Assembly (NCBI RefSeq): GCF_000312385.1
Contig: NZ_HE997626.1
Coordinates: 2,219,862 to 2,283,861 of the forward strand
DNA length: 64,000 bases
Origin: Tsukamurella sp. 1534
GTDB taxonomy: Bacteria; Actinomycetota; Actinomycetes; Mycobacteriales; Mycobacteriaceae
Direction: 5' to 3'
Shown: positions 43,508 to 52,200 of the stretch, one piece after another
Position numbering within the stretch: position 1 is the stretch's first letter
Layout: every line of letters starts with the position of its first letter
Position numbers and translations under genes: made by a program
The notes under the pieces: generated by a model
Databases searched by the model: none
What the model was told of the DNA's origin: nothing
The model's input: the letters and a program-made list of their open reading frames with translations, nothing else

Positions 43508-43840
43508 ATGTCGGATGTCACCGTTCCCGAGCCCGTCGCCGAATTCATCGCCCGCGTGAACGCGGGTGACGAGCAGGGCTTCCTGGACGCCTTCACCGCG
43601 AGCGGCTACGTCGACGACTGGGGGCGCGTGTTCCCCGATCGCGCCGCGATCAAGAAGTGGAGCGATGTCGAGTTCATCGGTGCCAAGGGCGTTCTCACGC
43701 CGACCAAGGTCACCCAGGACGGCGCCACGGTCGTGGTGATCGGGGACTGGCGGAGCAACCACGCGAACGGCCTCAGCGAGTTCACCTTCGTGGTCGAGGG
43801 CGACAAGCTGGCCTCCATGGTGATCCGCGGCGCCGACTAG
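43508..43840 (+). CDS. NTF2-like/SnoaL-like small protein
   Basis: A 110-residue protein with the alpha+beta-barrel outline of the NTF2/SnoaL superfamily. It starts with a helix (PVAEFIARVNAGDEQGFLDAFTAS), then YVDDWGRVFPDRAAIKKWSDVEF, then strands (TKVTQDGATVVVIGDW, LSEFTFVVEGDKLASMVIR). Such folds serve as small ligand-binding proteins, isomerases or polyketide cyclases. The ATG at 43508 follows AGGAG with a 9-nt spacer. A strong terminator follows the gene. Confidence 0.78.
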   Translation: MSDVTVPEPVAEFIARVNAGDEQGFLDAFTASGYVDDWGRVFPDRAAIKKWSDVEFIGAKGVLTPTKVTQDGATVVVIGDWRSNHANGLSEFTFVVEGDKLASMVIRGAD

Positions 43841-43853
43841 ACTCGCCGGACTC

Positions 43854-43888
43854 CCTCGCGGGCGCGCACGATCTGCGCGCCCGCGAGG
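43854..43888 (+). terminator. terminator after the NTF2-like gene
   Basis: A perfect 15-bp GC-rich stem (arms 43854-43868 and 43874-43888) with a 5-nt loop begins 13 bases after the stop and is followed by TGTCTTCG. Confidence 0.82.
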
Positions 43889-43980
43889 TGTCTTCGTGGA
43901 CGTTTCGTGGGGGACGGATCGTTCTGTGGGGGAGAGGAATTCCGCTTGTGTTTGGGGTAGCAATACCTGTGCGGACGGAG

Positions 43981-43986
43981 TAGTAT
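43981..43986 (+). promoter_or_regulatory. -10 element TAGTAT, leaderless start of the HNH gene
   Basis: TAGTAT lies 7 nt before the ATG at 43994. Confidence 0.5.
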
Positions 43987-43993
43987 CGAATGT

Positions 43994-45961
43994 ATGAGCA
44001 CTGCAGACGATGGATTCGAACACGGGAGGGTGGTCCGCCGACTGCTGCCTCCCGAGTTCGGGGATGTCGCCGGTCTGGACGTGGGAGCATTGTTGGCCGA
44101 TCTGCGTTCGGTGCTCGTGGAGGCGAACCGGTTGGAGGCGAGGAAGAACGCGGTGCTCTCGCAGTTGTTCGCGGTTCGTGATGATGCCCGGCGGTGCCGG
44201 GTCGAGTCCGATCGTCGGTTCGTCGGGGATTGGGATGAGTTGGTCGCCGAGGTGGGGGCGGTGTTGCAGGTCGGGAGGAGCGGCGCCTCGGCGGCGGTGC
44301 ATCGTGGTCTGGATCTGCGGGAGCGGTTGCCGCGCGTGTTCGCGGTCTGCGCCACCGGCATCGTGACGAACCAGCAGCTGTACGCCGTGCTGCGGTACGC
44401 GTCGGCGATCATCGACGATCGCGTGTTGCATGAGTTCGACGTCCGGATGGCCGCGTGGTTATCGGGAATGCTGTCCGATCCGGACACCGCCGTCACCGCC
44501 TCGGCGGTGGAGGAGGCGGCGAAGCAGATTCTGGTGCGGATCGACATCGATGCCGTGCCGCAAGTGCCGGAGAAGAAGCCGCGGTTCGGGATCGACATGC
44601 ATGCGCGGGCGGACGGGACCGTCGACGTCGAAGCGATCATCCCGAAGGCCGACGGGATCCGGTTCGCCGCCCTGCTGGCAGAGATGCTCAAGACCACCTG
44701 CCGCAAAGACCCCCGCACGCTCGGCGAACGACAGGTCGGCGCCCACGCCGCCCTGATCGAGGGCTACGAGACCCTCGGCTGCCAGTGTTCCGACGATGCC
44801 TGCCGGTTCAAGGAACGCCGACCCCGCGTGGCGGCGATCGCGCCGGAGATGAGGGCGCTGGCGTTGATCGTCCTCAACGAATCCGACCTCCGCACAACGG
44901 AACCCGCCGCAGCCGAGCCCCAGCCCGCCACCACGACGTCCGAAGCCTCCACCGCCGAGTCCGCGGTCGATGACGTGATCACTCTGTTCGACGAACCACC
45001 CGCCGCCGAAGGCACTGCGGATGAGGCAGACGACGCGGACGGTGCGGACGTCACGAACGACGCCGACGGTGCGGACGTCACGAACGACGAAGACAATGCA
45101 GATCGTTCGGACGATGCGGACCTCACGAACGTCGCGGACGACGTATCCGGAACGACTGGGGGCATCATGTCCGGCGACTCGGGGGCGCAGCCTGTGTCAT
45201 CTCCGCCGGACTCGTCGGGTGGGGCGTATGTGGTGTGCGACGAACTCGGGATCTCCGGGCCGGTGACCGCGGAGCAGGCGAACGATCTGATCGCCGAGTG
45301 CGACACCACCATCCGGGCCCTCGGCAAACGAGACCCGGTCACCGGGGAGATCCACATCGCGGGGGCCTCGGGTTACACACCGACGCAGTATCAACTATTG
45401 ATCATGCGGCTGACCTACCCGACCTGCGTCTTCCCCGGCTGCAGCGTGCCCTCCACCCGCTCCCAAGCCGACCACGTCGCCGAATACGACCACCGCAATC
45501 CAGCCCGCGGCGGCCGGACAACGGTCGCCGGGAAACACGGCCCCGGAAACCTCGTACCACTCTGCGGATTCCACCACCGCATCAAAACCGAAACCGGATG
45601 GCTGTCCGACCTGCTCGACGACGGCACCGTCGAATGGCACCATCCCGCCGGAGGCATCTGGCTCACCCCACCCGGCGCCGCGCAGGAGATCCTCCCGGGA
45701 CTCGGGAAGCTGATCTGGGACACCCCTGCCCGAATCGAGTCAGAAGAGCCGCCTCAGCCGGAGACCCTCGACACCCATGCCGAACTCCGCGCCCAGACCC
45801 GCCGCGACGAACGGACCAAGAATCGCCGCATCCGCCTCGAGAAGGCCGCGAAGCGCGCCGAGGAACGACTCCGGAAAGAGCTGGAACGGCAACGTAAGCA
45901 GGCCGAGGAGCAGGGCGTCGAGTTCGTCCCGAACACCGACCCCGAACCGCCGCCGTTCTGA
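43994..45961 (+). CDS. DUF222/HNH endonuclease-domain protein (13E12 family)
   Basis: A 655-residue protein. The N-terminal DUF222 domain spans about 20-300 (LLADLRSVLVEANRLEARKNAVLSQL). A long acidic low-complexity linker with a 9-residue tandem repeat (DGADVTNDA) lies near 349-390. The HNH nuclease domain at about 474-545 has zinc-type cysteines and catalytic residues in CVFPGCSVPS, ADHVAEYDH and NLVPLCGFHHR. A charged coiled coil forms the C terminus. The family is multicopy in mycolic-acid actinobacteria and its role is unclear. The DNA is less GC-biased at third positions than neighbouring genes, suggesting a mobile history. Confidence 0.88.
   Translation: MSTADDGFEHGRVVRRLLPPEFGDVAGLDVGALLADLRSVLVEANRLEARKNAVLSQLFAVRDDARRCRVESDRRFVGDWDELVAEVGAVLQVGRSGASAAVHRGLDLRERLPRVFAVCATGIVTNQQLYAVLRYASAIIDDRVLHEFDVRMAAWLSGMLSDPDTAVTASAVEEAAKQILVRIDIDAVPQVPEKKPRFGIDMHARADGTVDVEAIIPKADGIRFAALLAEMLKTTCRKDPRTLGERQVGAHAALIEGYETLGCQCSDDACRFKERRPRVAAIAPEMRALALIVLNESDLRTTEPAAAEPQPATTTSEASTAESAVDDVITLFDEPPAAEGTADEADDADGADVTNDADGADVTNDEDNADRSDDADLTNVADDVSGTTGGIMSGDSGAQPVSSPPDSSGGAYVVCDELGISGPVTAEQANDLIAECDTTIRALGKRDPVTGEIHIAGASGYTPTQYQLLIMRLTYPTCVFPGCSVPSTRSQADHVAEYDHRNPARGGRTTVAGKHGPGNLVPLCGFHHRIKTETGWLSDLLDDGTVEWHHPAGGIWLTPPGAAQEILPGLGKLIWDTPARIESEEPPQPETLDTHAELRAQTRRDERTKNRRIRLEKAAKRAEERLRKELERQRKQAEEQGVEFVPNTDPEPPPF
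45038..45089 (+). repeat. 27-bp in-frame tandem repeat inside the DUF222/HNH gene
   Basis: Two identical 25-nt copies (45038-45062 and 45065-45089) at a 27-base period encode DGADVTNDA units. Degenerate copies continue to about 45150. Copy number could vary between strains without a frameshift. Confidence 0.85.
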
Positions 45962-45965
45962 CCGT

Positions 45966-46457
45966 TCAGAACGCCGTCATAGCACCGAGCCGGATGCGGC
46001 GGACGGAGTCGAAGCGGACGTCACGGACTCGGGATAGGTCGGACCACATCGCGCGCCCGCCCGGGAGGCGGTACAGGGGGCCGACGACGGCACGGAATCG
46101 GCGGACGTCCTCCGGTTCGGCCGGCCTGGGTGCGCCGACAGTGCCTGTCAGCTGCACCCCCGGCGGGCGGTCGAACCGCCCGCGCAGCAGCGCGCGGAGG
46201 AAGAGCGGAGTGCCGGTGTCGACCGCCAGGATGGTGACCCGCGGGTCCGCGGCCACGTTGCGTGCGAGCCTCGCGTTGAACACGTCGAAGTAGATACCCG
46301 TACGCGAATCCTTCTCCAGCAGGAGCGATCCGATCGGAGTGACGTGCGGCGACCCGTCGGGGTTACGCGATCCCACGGCGCAGTGGAACGACGAACGCAC
46401 GGCCCGCCGCACCACCGACCGGGCCAGTTCCCAGTCCGCGTCCTCGCGCCCGGTCAC
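45966..46457 (-). CDS. pyridoxamine 5'-phosphate oxidase-like flavin-binding protein
   Basis: A 163-residue split-barrel protein. VGSRNPDGSPHVTPIGSLLL followed by GIYFDVFNARLARNVAADPRVTILAVDTG is the PNPOx/FMN-binding pattern. The C-terminal part contains GPLYRLPGGRAMWSDLSRVRDVRFDSVRRIRLG. Members bind FMN or F420 or degrade haem; none can be chosen here. Its start overlaps the stop of the thioesterase gene by 4 bases (ATGA), forming a two-gene operon. It ends 4 bases from the convergent HNH gene. Confidence 0.8.
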   Translation of the reverse strand: MTGREDADWELARSVVRRAVRSSFHCAVGSRNPDGSPHVTPIGSLLLEKDSRTGIYFDVFNARLARNVAADPRVTILAVDTGTPLFLRALLRGRFDRPPGVQLTGTVGAPRPAEPEDVRRFRAVVGPLYRLPGGRAMWSDLSRVRDVRFDSVRRIRLGAMTAF

Positions 46458-46891
46458 GAGGCGCTCCGTGCGGCAGTGCTGAACACCGTGCCCCGCGCGA
46501 GGGCGCAGAGACGTGGCTCCCCGTCCGCGGGCTCGTGCCAGATCTCCCCGGTGACCACGGCGTGGCTCCGGCTGTGATGCGCCACCGAGGCCGCTGCGCG
46601 GAGCCTCCCGGAGCGCGCGGCGCGCAGGTAGTCCACCGACACCCCGCCCGTGAGTACGTCGGGCCCCAGCGCGGAGCCCGCGGCGAAGGTCAGGACGTTG
46701 TCGGCGAGATACGCGAGAACCCCGCCATGGACGACGCCGAACTGCTGGCGGTGCCGCTCCTCGATGTCCAACACCAGTTCCGCGGCGCCGTCCCCGAACG
46801 CGGTCACCCGCGCCCCCACGACGGCGTTGAAGGGCTGCGCCGCGAGCACCGCCGCAGCGAGCGCGAGCGGATCCTCCTGCAGGTCGGACAT
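46454..46891 (-). CDS. PaaI-type hotdog thioesterase
   Basis: A 145-residue hotdog-fold protein. VVHGGVLAYLADNVLTFAAGSALG is the PaaI/4HBT active-site region with the HGG motif, and GGVSVDYLRAARSGRLRAAASV the following strand. It should hydrolyse acyl-CoA thioesters. AGGAGG lies 4-5 nt before the ATG. A 30-base perfect inverted repeat directly upstream separates it from the divergent TetR gene. The flavin-type gene is co-transcribed. Confidence 0.87.
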   Translation of the reverse strand: MSDLQEDPLALAAAVLAAQPFNAVVGARVTAFGDGAAELVLDIEERHRQQFGVVHGGVLAYLADNVLTFAAGSALGPDVLTGGVSVDYLRAARSGRLRAAASVAHHSRSHAVVTGEIWHEPADGEPRLCALARGTVFSTAARSAS

Positions 46892-46898
46892 GACACCT

Positions 46899-46928
46899 CC
46901 TGTTTTAGATAGAACTCTCTAAAACAGG
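46899..46928. promoter_or_regulatory. TetR-type operator, 11-bp arms
   Basis: CCTGTTTTAGA-N8-TCTAAAACAGG is a perfect 11-bp inverted repeat in the intergenic space between the thioesterase gene and tetR. It is A+T-rich in a GC-rich context. It starts 8 bases before the thioesterase ATG and ends 8 bases before the tetR -10 element. Confidence 0.8.
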
Positions 46929-46935
46929 TCTAGCA

Positions 46936-46941
46936 TAGGAT
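46936..46941 (+). promoter_or_regulatory. -10 element TAGGAT, leaderless start of tetR
   Basis: TAGGAT lies 8 nt before the ATG at 46950, next to the palindrome. Confidence 0.45.
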
Positions 46942-46949
46942 CGGCACCC

Positions 46950-47537
46950 ATGGGAAGGCCGAGACTGCACGATCCGGACGGGCTGCTCGACGCGGCCGTC
47001 CGCCTGTTCGCGCGCGACGGTGCCCGGGGGCTCACGATGGCCGCGGTCGCGCGCGAATCGGGGTCGCCGAGCGGATCGGTGTACCACGCCTTCCCCGACC
47101 GCCCCGCCCTCCTCGCGGCCGTGTGGCTGCGCACGGTCCGCCGGTTCCACGACGCCTACTCGGAAGCGTTCGCTGCGGCGGAGACCGCCGCGGACGCGAT
47201 CCGCAGCGTGCGGTGGATCGTCGAACGGTGCCGCGAGGACCTCGGCGAGGCGCTGGTTCTCCAGGCCGGGCCGCAGGCCTTCGGCGCGGAATCCTGGTCC
47301 GCTGCAGCGTCGGCGGAGTGGAAGGAGCTCGACGCGCAGCGCGAGCAGTCGATCGCGGCCATCGTCGCGCGCGTCGCGGCCGACTGCGGTCTCCCGCGCG
47401 CCGACGTCGCGTTCGCGATGTACGAGCTTCCGCTCGCCGTCGTCCGGCGGCACCTGCTGGCGGGGGAGAGGCCGCCCGACGGTGCCGTCGACCTGGCGGA
47501 GCGCCTGGCCGGCCGGCTACTGCACGACGGGCGGTGA
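46950..47537 (+). CDS. TetR-family transcriptional regulator
   Basis: A 195-residue regulator with an N-terminal helix-turn-helix (LLDAAVRLFARDGARGLTMAAVARESGSPSGSVYHAFPDRPALLAAVW) and a helical ligand domain. It is divergent from the thioesterase-flavoprotein operon across a perfect 30-base palindrome, so autoregulation and control of that operon are likely. The ligand may be an acyl-CoA or aromatic acid, given the thioesterase. Its 3' end overlaps the convergent patatin gene by 21 bases. Confidence 0.87.
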   Translation: MGRPRLHDPDGLLDAAVRLFARDGARGLTMAAVARESGSPSGSVYHAFPDRPALLAAVWLRTVRRFHDAYSEAFAAAETAADAIRSVRWIVERCREDLGEALVLQAGPQAFGAESWSAAASAEWKELDAQREQSIAAIVARVAADCGLPRADVAFAMYELPLAVVRRHLLAGERPPDGAVDLAERLAGRLLHDGR

Positions 47538-48419
47538 CGGCGCCAGTACGGACAGCGCTGCGCGCCTGCCGATCTCGACGGCGCGGGAGATGAGCGCACC
47601 GTCGGACGAGAGTCGTCCGACGGCCGGGCTCCCGTCCGGGACCCAGACCTGCAGCGCCTCCGCGCCCACGACGGCCGAATCCTCCGGGACGGCCGGCGCG
47701 GGAGCCGCCCGGCGCGCGGCGAAGTAGGCGTCCAGGATGAACCGCTCCGCCCGCGACGAACGCTGCGGCGGCGTGTTCTCGACGGTGCGCAGCATCAGCA
47801 GGTGCGTCGCGCCCTGGGCGAGCGGCGTTGCCAGCGGCACCTTCTCGGCGAGCCCGCCGTCGAACCACTCCCGCCCGCCGAGTCGCACCGGCCGGCCCGC
47901 CAGGATCGGCAGCGCGGTGGTGGCGCGCAGCGCGGCCCGCAGCGAATCGTGGTCGCGGATGAACGGCGCGAGGTCCGCGGCACGGCGGGTGTGCGCATCG
48001 ACGGCCAACGGGTGCAATCCGATCGGACTCGCGAGGATCGCGTCGAAGTTCATCGGCGTCACCGCGGAGTAGACGCGTTCCACCAGGTGACGGGTGTCCA
48101 CGACCAGGCCGCCGCGCAGCGCGCGTCGCGGATTCACCACCTGTTCCGCCAGGACGTCGTCCCAGCCCCACGACGGCAGCCACCGCTGCCCTTCGCCGGA
48201 CACCAGCCACGCCGCGTTCAGGCCCCCGCCCGACGTGCCGTACACCGCGTCGAACGCCGGCAGCAGGCCGAGCTCGTCGACCGCCATCGCCATCCCCGCC
48301 GAATACGCCGACCGAGAGCCCCCGCCCTCGATGGACAGCGCGATCCGCAGGCCGTCCGTGCGCGCCCCGGGGCGGCTCCCCGCGGCGATCCGGTCGCGCA
48401 GCGAGTCGAGCAGCGTCAC
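47517..48419 (-). CDS. patatin-like phospholipase
   Basis: A 300-residue lipid acyl hydrolase of the patatin family. The oxyanion segment IEGGGSRSAYSAGM is near residues 30-43, the nucleophile is Ser63 in GTSGGG, and the aspartate of the dyad lies in WFDGGLAEKVPL. No signal peptide or membrane helix is seen. The GTG at 48419 overlaps the stop of the CHAP gene by 4 bases, so the two are one operon. The open frame upstream of 48419 belongs to a shadow of the CHAP gene. Confidence 0.88.
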   Translation of the reverse strand: MTLLDSLRDRIAAGSRPGARTDGLRIALSIEGGGSRSAYSAGMAMAVDELGLLPAFDAVYGTSGGGLNAAWLVSGEGQRWLPSWGWDDVLAEQVVNPRRALRGGLVVDTRHLVERVYSAVTPMNFDAILASPIGLHPLAVDAHTRRAADLAPFIRDHDSLRAALRATTALPILAGRPVRLGGREWFDGGLAEKVPLATPLAQGATHLLMLRTVENTPPQRSSRAERFILDAYFAARRAAPAPAVPEDSAVVGAEALQVWVPDGSPAVGRLSSDGALISRAVEIGRRAALSVLAPSPPVVQ

Positions 48420-49012
48420 CGGACCGGGACCCCGTAGCCGACGATGCCCTTCGTGTCCGCGTGCTCGAAGGTGAGCGCGGAGACGCCGCCCGGCTGGTTG
48501 CCGCCCACCGTGGTCACGACGCCGTCGTCGACGCCGACCACGAAGTTGGTGTGCTGGCGCATCCGGTGTTCCGGCGCGTAGAGCACCACGTCGCCGGGGA
48601 CGGGCGTGTAGTCCGCGGGGCGCAGCCGGCCCTCGCGCTGGAAGTACTCGGTCAGTGTGGACACGCCAGGGATGCGCCACGTCCCGGAGTTCGGGTTGTG
48701 CAGCGGCAGGCCGGAATCGCGGAGCACGGTGGACACGAAGTCCGCGCACCAGGGCTCCTCGACCCCCTCCGAGTAGTAGGTGCCGGGCCGGTTCTCGGCG
48801 AACTCGCGGCGCAGGCTCTCGATGATCCGGGCGCGCTCGGAGGGCAGCGCCGCCGTGTCCACCACGGGGAAGACCCGGGGCTTCAGCTCGGTGGGCAGGT
48901 GCCGGGACAGCGGCGTCTCGTGCGTGGTGGACCACCAGATCACCCCACCCGCGAGCACGACGAGGGTGGCCAGCGTCGCCGCCGCCACGAGTCCGACTCT
49001 CCTCAATCCCAT
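48416..49012 (-). CDS. membrane-anchored CHAP-domain amidase/peptidase
   Basis: A 198-residue protein. An N-terminal helix (VGLVAAATLATLVVLAGGVIWW) acts as anchor or signal. The CHAP-like domain has the nucleophile Cys89 in EEPWCADFVSTVLRDSG and His154 in RQHTNFVVGVDDG. These domains cleave peptidoglycan stems or cross-bridges. TACGGT lies 6 nt before the ATG. It is coupled by GTGA overlap to the patatin gene, suggesting a joint envelope-related role. Confidence 0.85.
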   Translation of the reverse strand: MGLRRVGLVAAATLATLVVLAGGVIWWSTTHETPLSRHLPTELKPRVFPVVDTAALPSERARIIESLRREFAENRPGTYYSEGVEEPWCADFVSTVLRDSGLPLHNPNSGTWRIPGVSTLTEYFQREGRLRPADYTPVPGDVVLYAPEHRMRQHTNFVVGVDDGVVTTVGGNQPGGVSALTFEHADTKGIVGYGVPVR

Positions 49013-49018
49013 GGATAC

Positions 49019-49024
49019 ACCGTA
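49019..49024 (-). promoter_or_regulatory. -10 element TACGGT, leaderless start of the CHAP gene
   Basis: On the minus strand TACGGT lies 6 nt before the ATG at 49012. Confidence 0.45.
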
Positions 49025-49053
49025 CTCAACCCGGCGGCTGCGATCATGGACCG

Positions 49054-49287
49054 ATGAGCGCGCGCACCGTGACCTGCACGATCAAGCCGGGGAGCCGGAA
49101 GGGCCCGGCCGTCGAGACATCGGACGACGGTGCGCTCACCCTGTTCGTCCGGGAGCCCGCCACCGAGGGCCGGGCGAACAAGGCCGCGGTGGAACTGCTC
49201 GCCGCGCACCTCGGCGTCCCGAAGTCCCGCGTCCGGCTGGTCTCGGGGCAGACCAGCCGGATCAAGCGGTTCTCCGTGGACGACTGA
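49054..49287 (+). CDS. DUF167 (YggU-family) protein
   Basis: A 77-residue protein with the DUF167 pattern: TCTIKPGSRKGPAVE, LTLFVREPATEGRANKAAVELLAAHLGVPKSRVRLVSGQTSRIKRFSV. The family fold is known but its function is not. It is divergent from the CHAP gene and ends 5 bases before the convergent end of pyc. Confidence 0.88.
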   Translation: MSARTVTCTIKPGSRKGPAVETSDDGALTLFVREPATEGRANKAAVELLAAHLGVPKSRVRLVSGQTSRIKRFSVDD

Positions 49288-49292
49288 GCCTC

Positions 49293-52200
49293 TCAGCCCC
49301 CGATCACGGCCACCAGGTCGCCGCCGTCGACCTGGGTGGGCCCGGCGAGGGCGATGCGGGTGACGGTGCCGGCGACGGGGGCGGTGATGGCGGCCTCCAT
49401 CTTCATGGCCTCGATGGTGGCGATCTGGTCGCCGACCTCGACGGTGGATCCGGTGTGCACCGTGGGGGTGACGACGCCGGCGAACGGGGCGGCGACGTGG
49501 CCCGGGTCGGTCTTGTCGGCGCGTTCGGCGGCGGGCACCTCGGCCTGGACGGCGCGGTCCCGGACGGCGACGGTACGCAGCTGCCCGTTGAGGGTGCAGA
49601 CCAGGGTGCGGTTGCCGTGCTCGTCGGGTTCGCCGACGCCCTCGAGCTTGATCAGCAGCTCGACGCCGGTGGCGAGTTGCACGCGGTGCTCCTCGCCTTG
49701 GCGCAGTCCGTAGAGGAACTGGTTCGTCGAGAGCTTGGAGACGTCGCCGAATTCGGCGAGGTGGTCGGTGAATTCGCGCATCGGCCCGGGGAACAGCAGG
49801 CGACTCAGGGCGGCCCGCCGCTGCTGCGAGGTGCCGGCGAGTTCGTCGGCCTCCTCGGCGGGGACGTCGCTGATCGGCGGTGCGTCGGCGCGGCCGTCGA
49901 GTGCGCGGCTGCGCAGCGGCTCGGGCCAGCCGGCGGGCGGGGTGCCGAGTTCGCCGCGGAGGAAGCCGATCACCGAATCGGGGATGTCGTAGCGGCCGGG
50001 GTCGGCGGCGAACTCGTCGGGATCCACGCCGGTGCCGACGAGGGCGAGGGCGAGGTCGCCGACGACCTTCGACGACGGGGTGACCTTGACCAGCCGGCCG
50101 AGCATCCGATCGGCTGCGGCGTACGCGTTCTCGATGTCCTCGAACCGTTCCGCCAGGCCCAGTGCGCCGGCCTGCTGCCGCAGGTTCGACAGCTGCCCGC
50201 CCGGGATCTCGTGGTGGTACACGCGTCCCGTCGGGGCCTTGAGGCCGGACTCGAACGGTGCGTACGCCCCGCGGACCGCCTCCCAGTACGGTTCGAGCGC
50301 GCACACCGCGTCGAGGTCGATGCCGGTGTCCCGCTCGGTGTTCGCCGCCGCCGCGACGATCGACGACAGCGACGGCTGGCTCGTGGTGCCCGACAGCGGC
50401 GCGGCCGCACCGTCCACGGCGTCCGCGCCCGCGGTCCATGCGGCGAGGTAGGTCGCCAGCTGCCCGCCGGGCGTGTCGTGGGTGTGCACGTGCACGGGGA
50501 GATCGAACTCCTTGCGGAGCGCGGTCACCAGCTTCGTCGCGGCGGCGGGGCGGAGCAGCCCGGCCATGTCCTTGATCGCCAGGACGTGTGCGCCGGCCTC
50601 GACGATCTTCTCCGCCACCCCGAGGTAGTAGTCGAGGGTGTAGAGGTCCTCGGCGGGGTTCGCCAGATCGCCGGTGTAGGACAGCGCGCCCTCGGCGACG
50701 GCGGTGTTCGTGGCGAGGACGGCCTCGATCGCCGGCCGCATCTGCTCGACGTCGTTGAGCGCGTCGAAGATCCGGAACACGTCCACGCCGGTCGCGGCGG
50801 CCTCGGCGACGAAGGAGTCCGTGACCTGCTGCGGGTACGGGGTGTAGCCGACGGTGTTGCGGCCGCGCAGCAGCATCTGCAGGCAGATGTTCGGCAGGCC
50901 CTCCCGTAGCGCGGCCAGCCGCTCCCACGGGTCCTCGTGCAGGAACCGCAGTGCCACATCGTAGGTGGCGCCGCCCCACGCCTCCACCGACAGCAGCTGC
51001 GGCGTCAGCCGCGCCTCGTACGGGGCGATCGTGGTCAGCGCCGACGTCCGCACCCGCGTCGCGAGCAGCGACTGATGCGCGTCGCGGAAGGTGGTGTCGG
51101 TGACCGCCAGCGCGGTCTGCGCGCGCAGGTCCGCGGCGAAACCGGCGGGGCCGAGGCGGTCCAGCCGCTGCTTCGAGCCCTCCGGCGGCGCCGCCGACAG
51201 GTCCACCTCCGGCAGCTTGTCGTTCGCGTAGATCTTGGTCGGCCGCTCGCCGTGCGGCTTGTTGACGGTGACGTCCGCCAGGTACCGCAGGATCTTCGAC
51301 GCCGTGTCCGAGGAGCCGCGCGCCGTGAGCAGCTCGGGCCGCTGCTCGATGAACGACGTGGTCACCTCGCCGGCGACGAACGCCGGATCCGCGAGCACCG
51401 CCTGCAGGTACGGGATGTTCGTCGCCACGCCACGAATCCGGAACTCCGCCAACGCCCGCCGCGCCCGGACGATCGCGGTCTCCCGATCCCGGCCGCGGGT
51501 GGTCAGCTTGACCAGCATCGAATCGAAGTGCGGGCTGATCTCCGCGCCCACGGACGTGCCGCCGTCGAGGCGGATTCCTGCGCCGCCCGGCGTGCGATAC
51601 GCCGACACCCGGCCGGTGTCCGGGCGGAACCCGTCCGTCGGGTCCTCGGTGGTGATCCGGCACTGCAGGGCCGCGCCGTTGAGGCGGATCGCGTCCTGCG
51701 TCAGGCCGAGTTCGGGCAACGTCGACCCCGAGGCGATCTTGAGCTGTGCGGCCACCAGGTCCACGTCGGTGACCTCCTCGGTCACCGTGTGCTCCACCTG
51801 GATCCGCGGGTTCATCTCGATGAACACGTGCCGGCCGGCCGGGTCCACCAGGAACTCCACGGTGCCCGCGCACGAGTAGCCGATCTGCTGCGCGAACCGC
51901 ACGGCGTCGGAGCACAGTTTCTCGCGCAGCTCCTCCGAGATGTTCGGGGCCGGCGCCATCTCGATCACCTTCTGGTGCCGGCGCTGCAGCGAGCAGTCCC
52001 GCTCGAACAGGTGGATCACATTGCCCGCGGTGTCCGCGAGGATCTGCACCTCGATGTGCCGCGGGTCGATCACCGCCTCCTCGAGGAACACCGTCGGATC
52101 GCCGAACGCCGATTCCGCCTCGCGCGCAGCCGCGTCGATCGCGTCCCGCAGGTCCTCGATCGCGTTCACCCGCCGCATGCCGCGGCCGCCGCCGCCGGCC

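Noticed and set aside
43994-45961. DUF222-HNH gene as part of an insertion sequence or intein
   Set aside because: No transposase, no flanking inverted or direct repeats, and no splicing-domain motifs; a chromosomal 13E12-type gene explains it.
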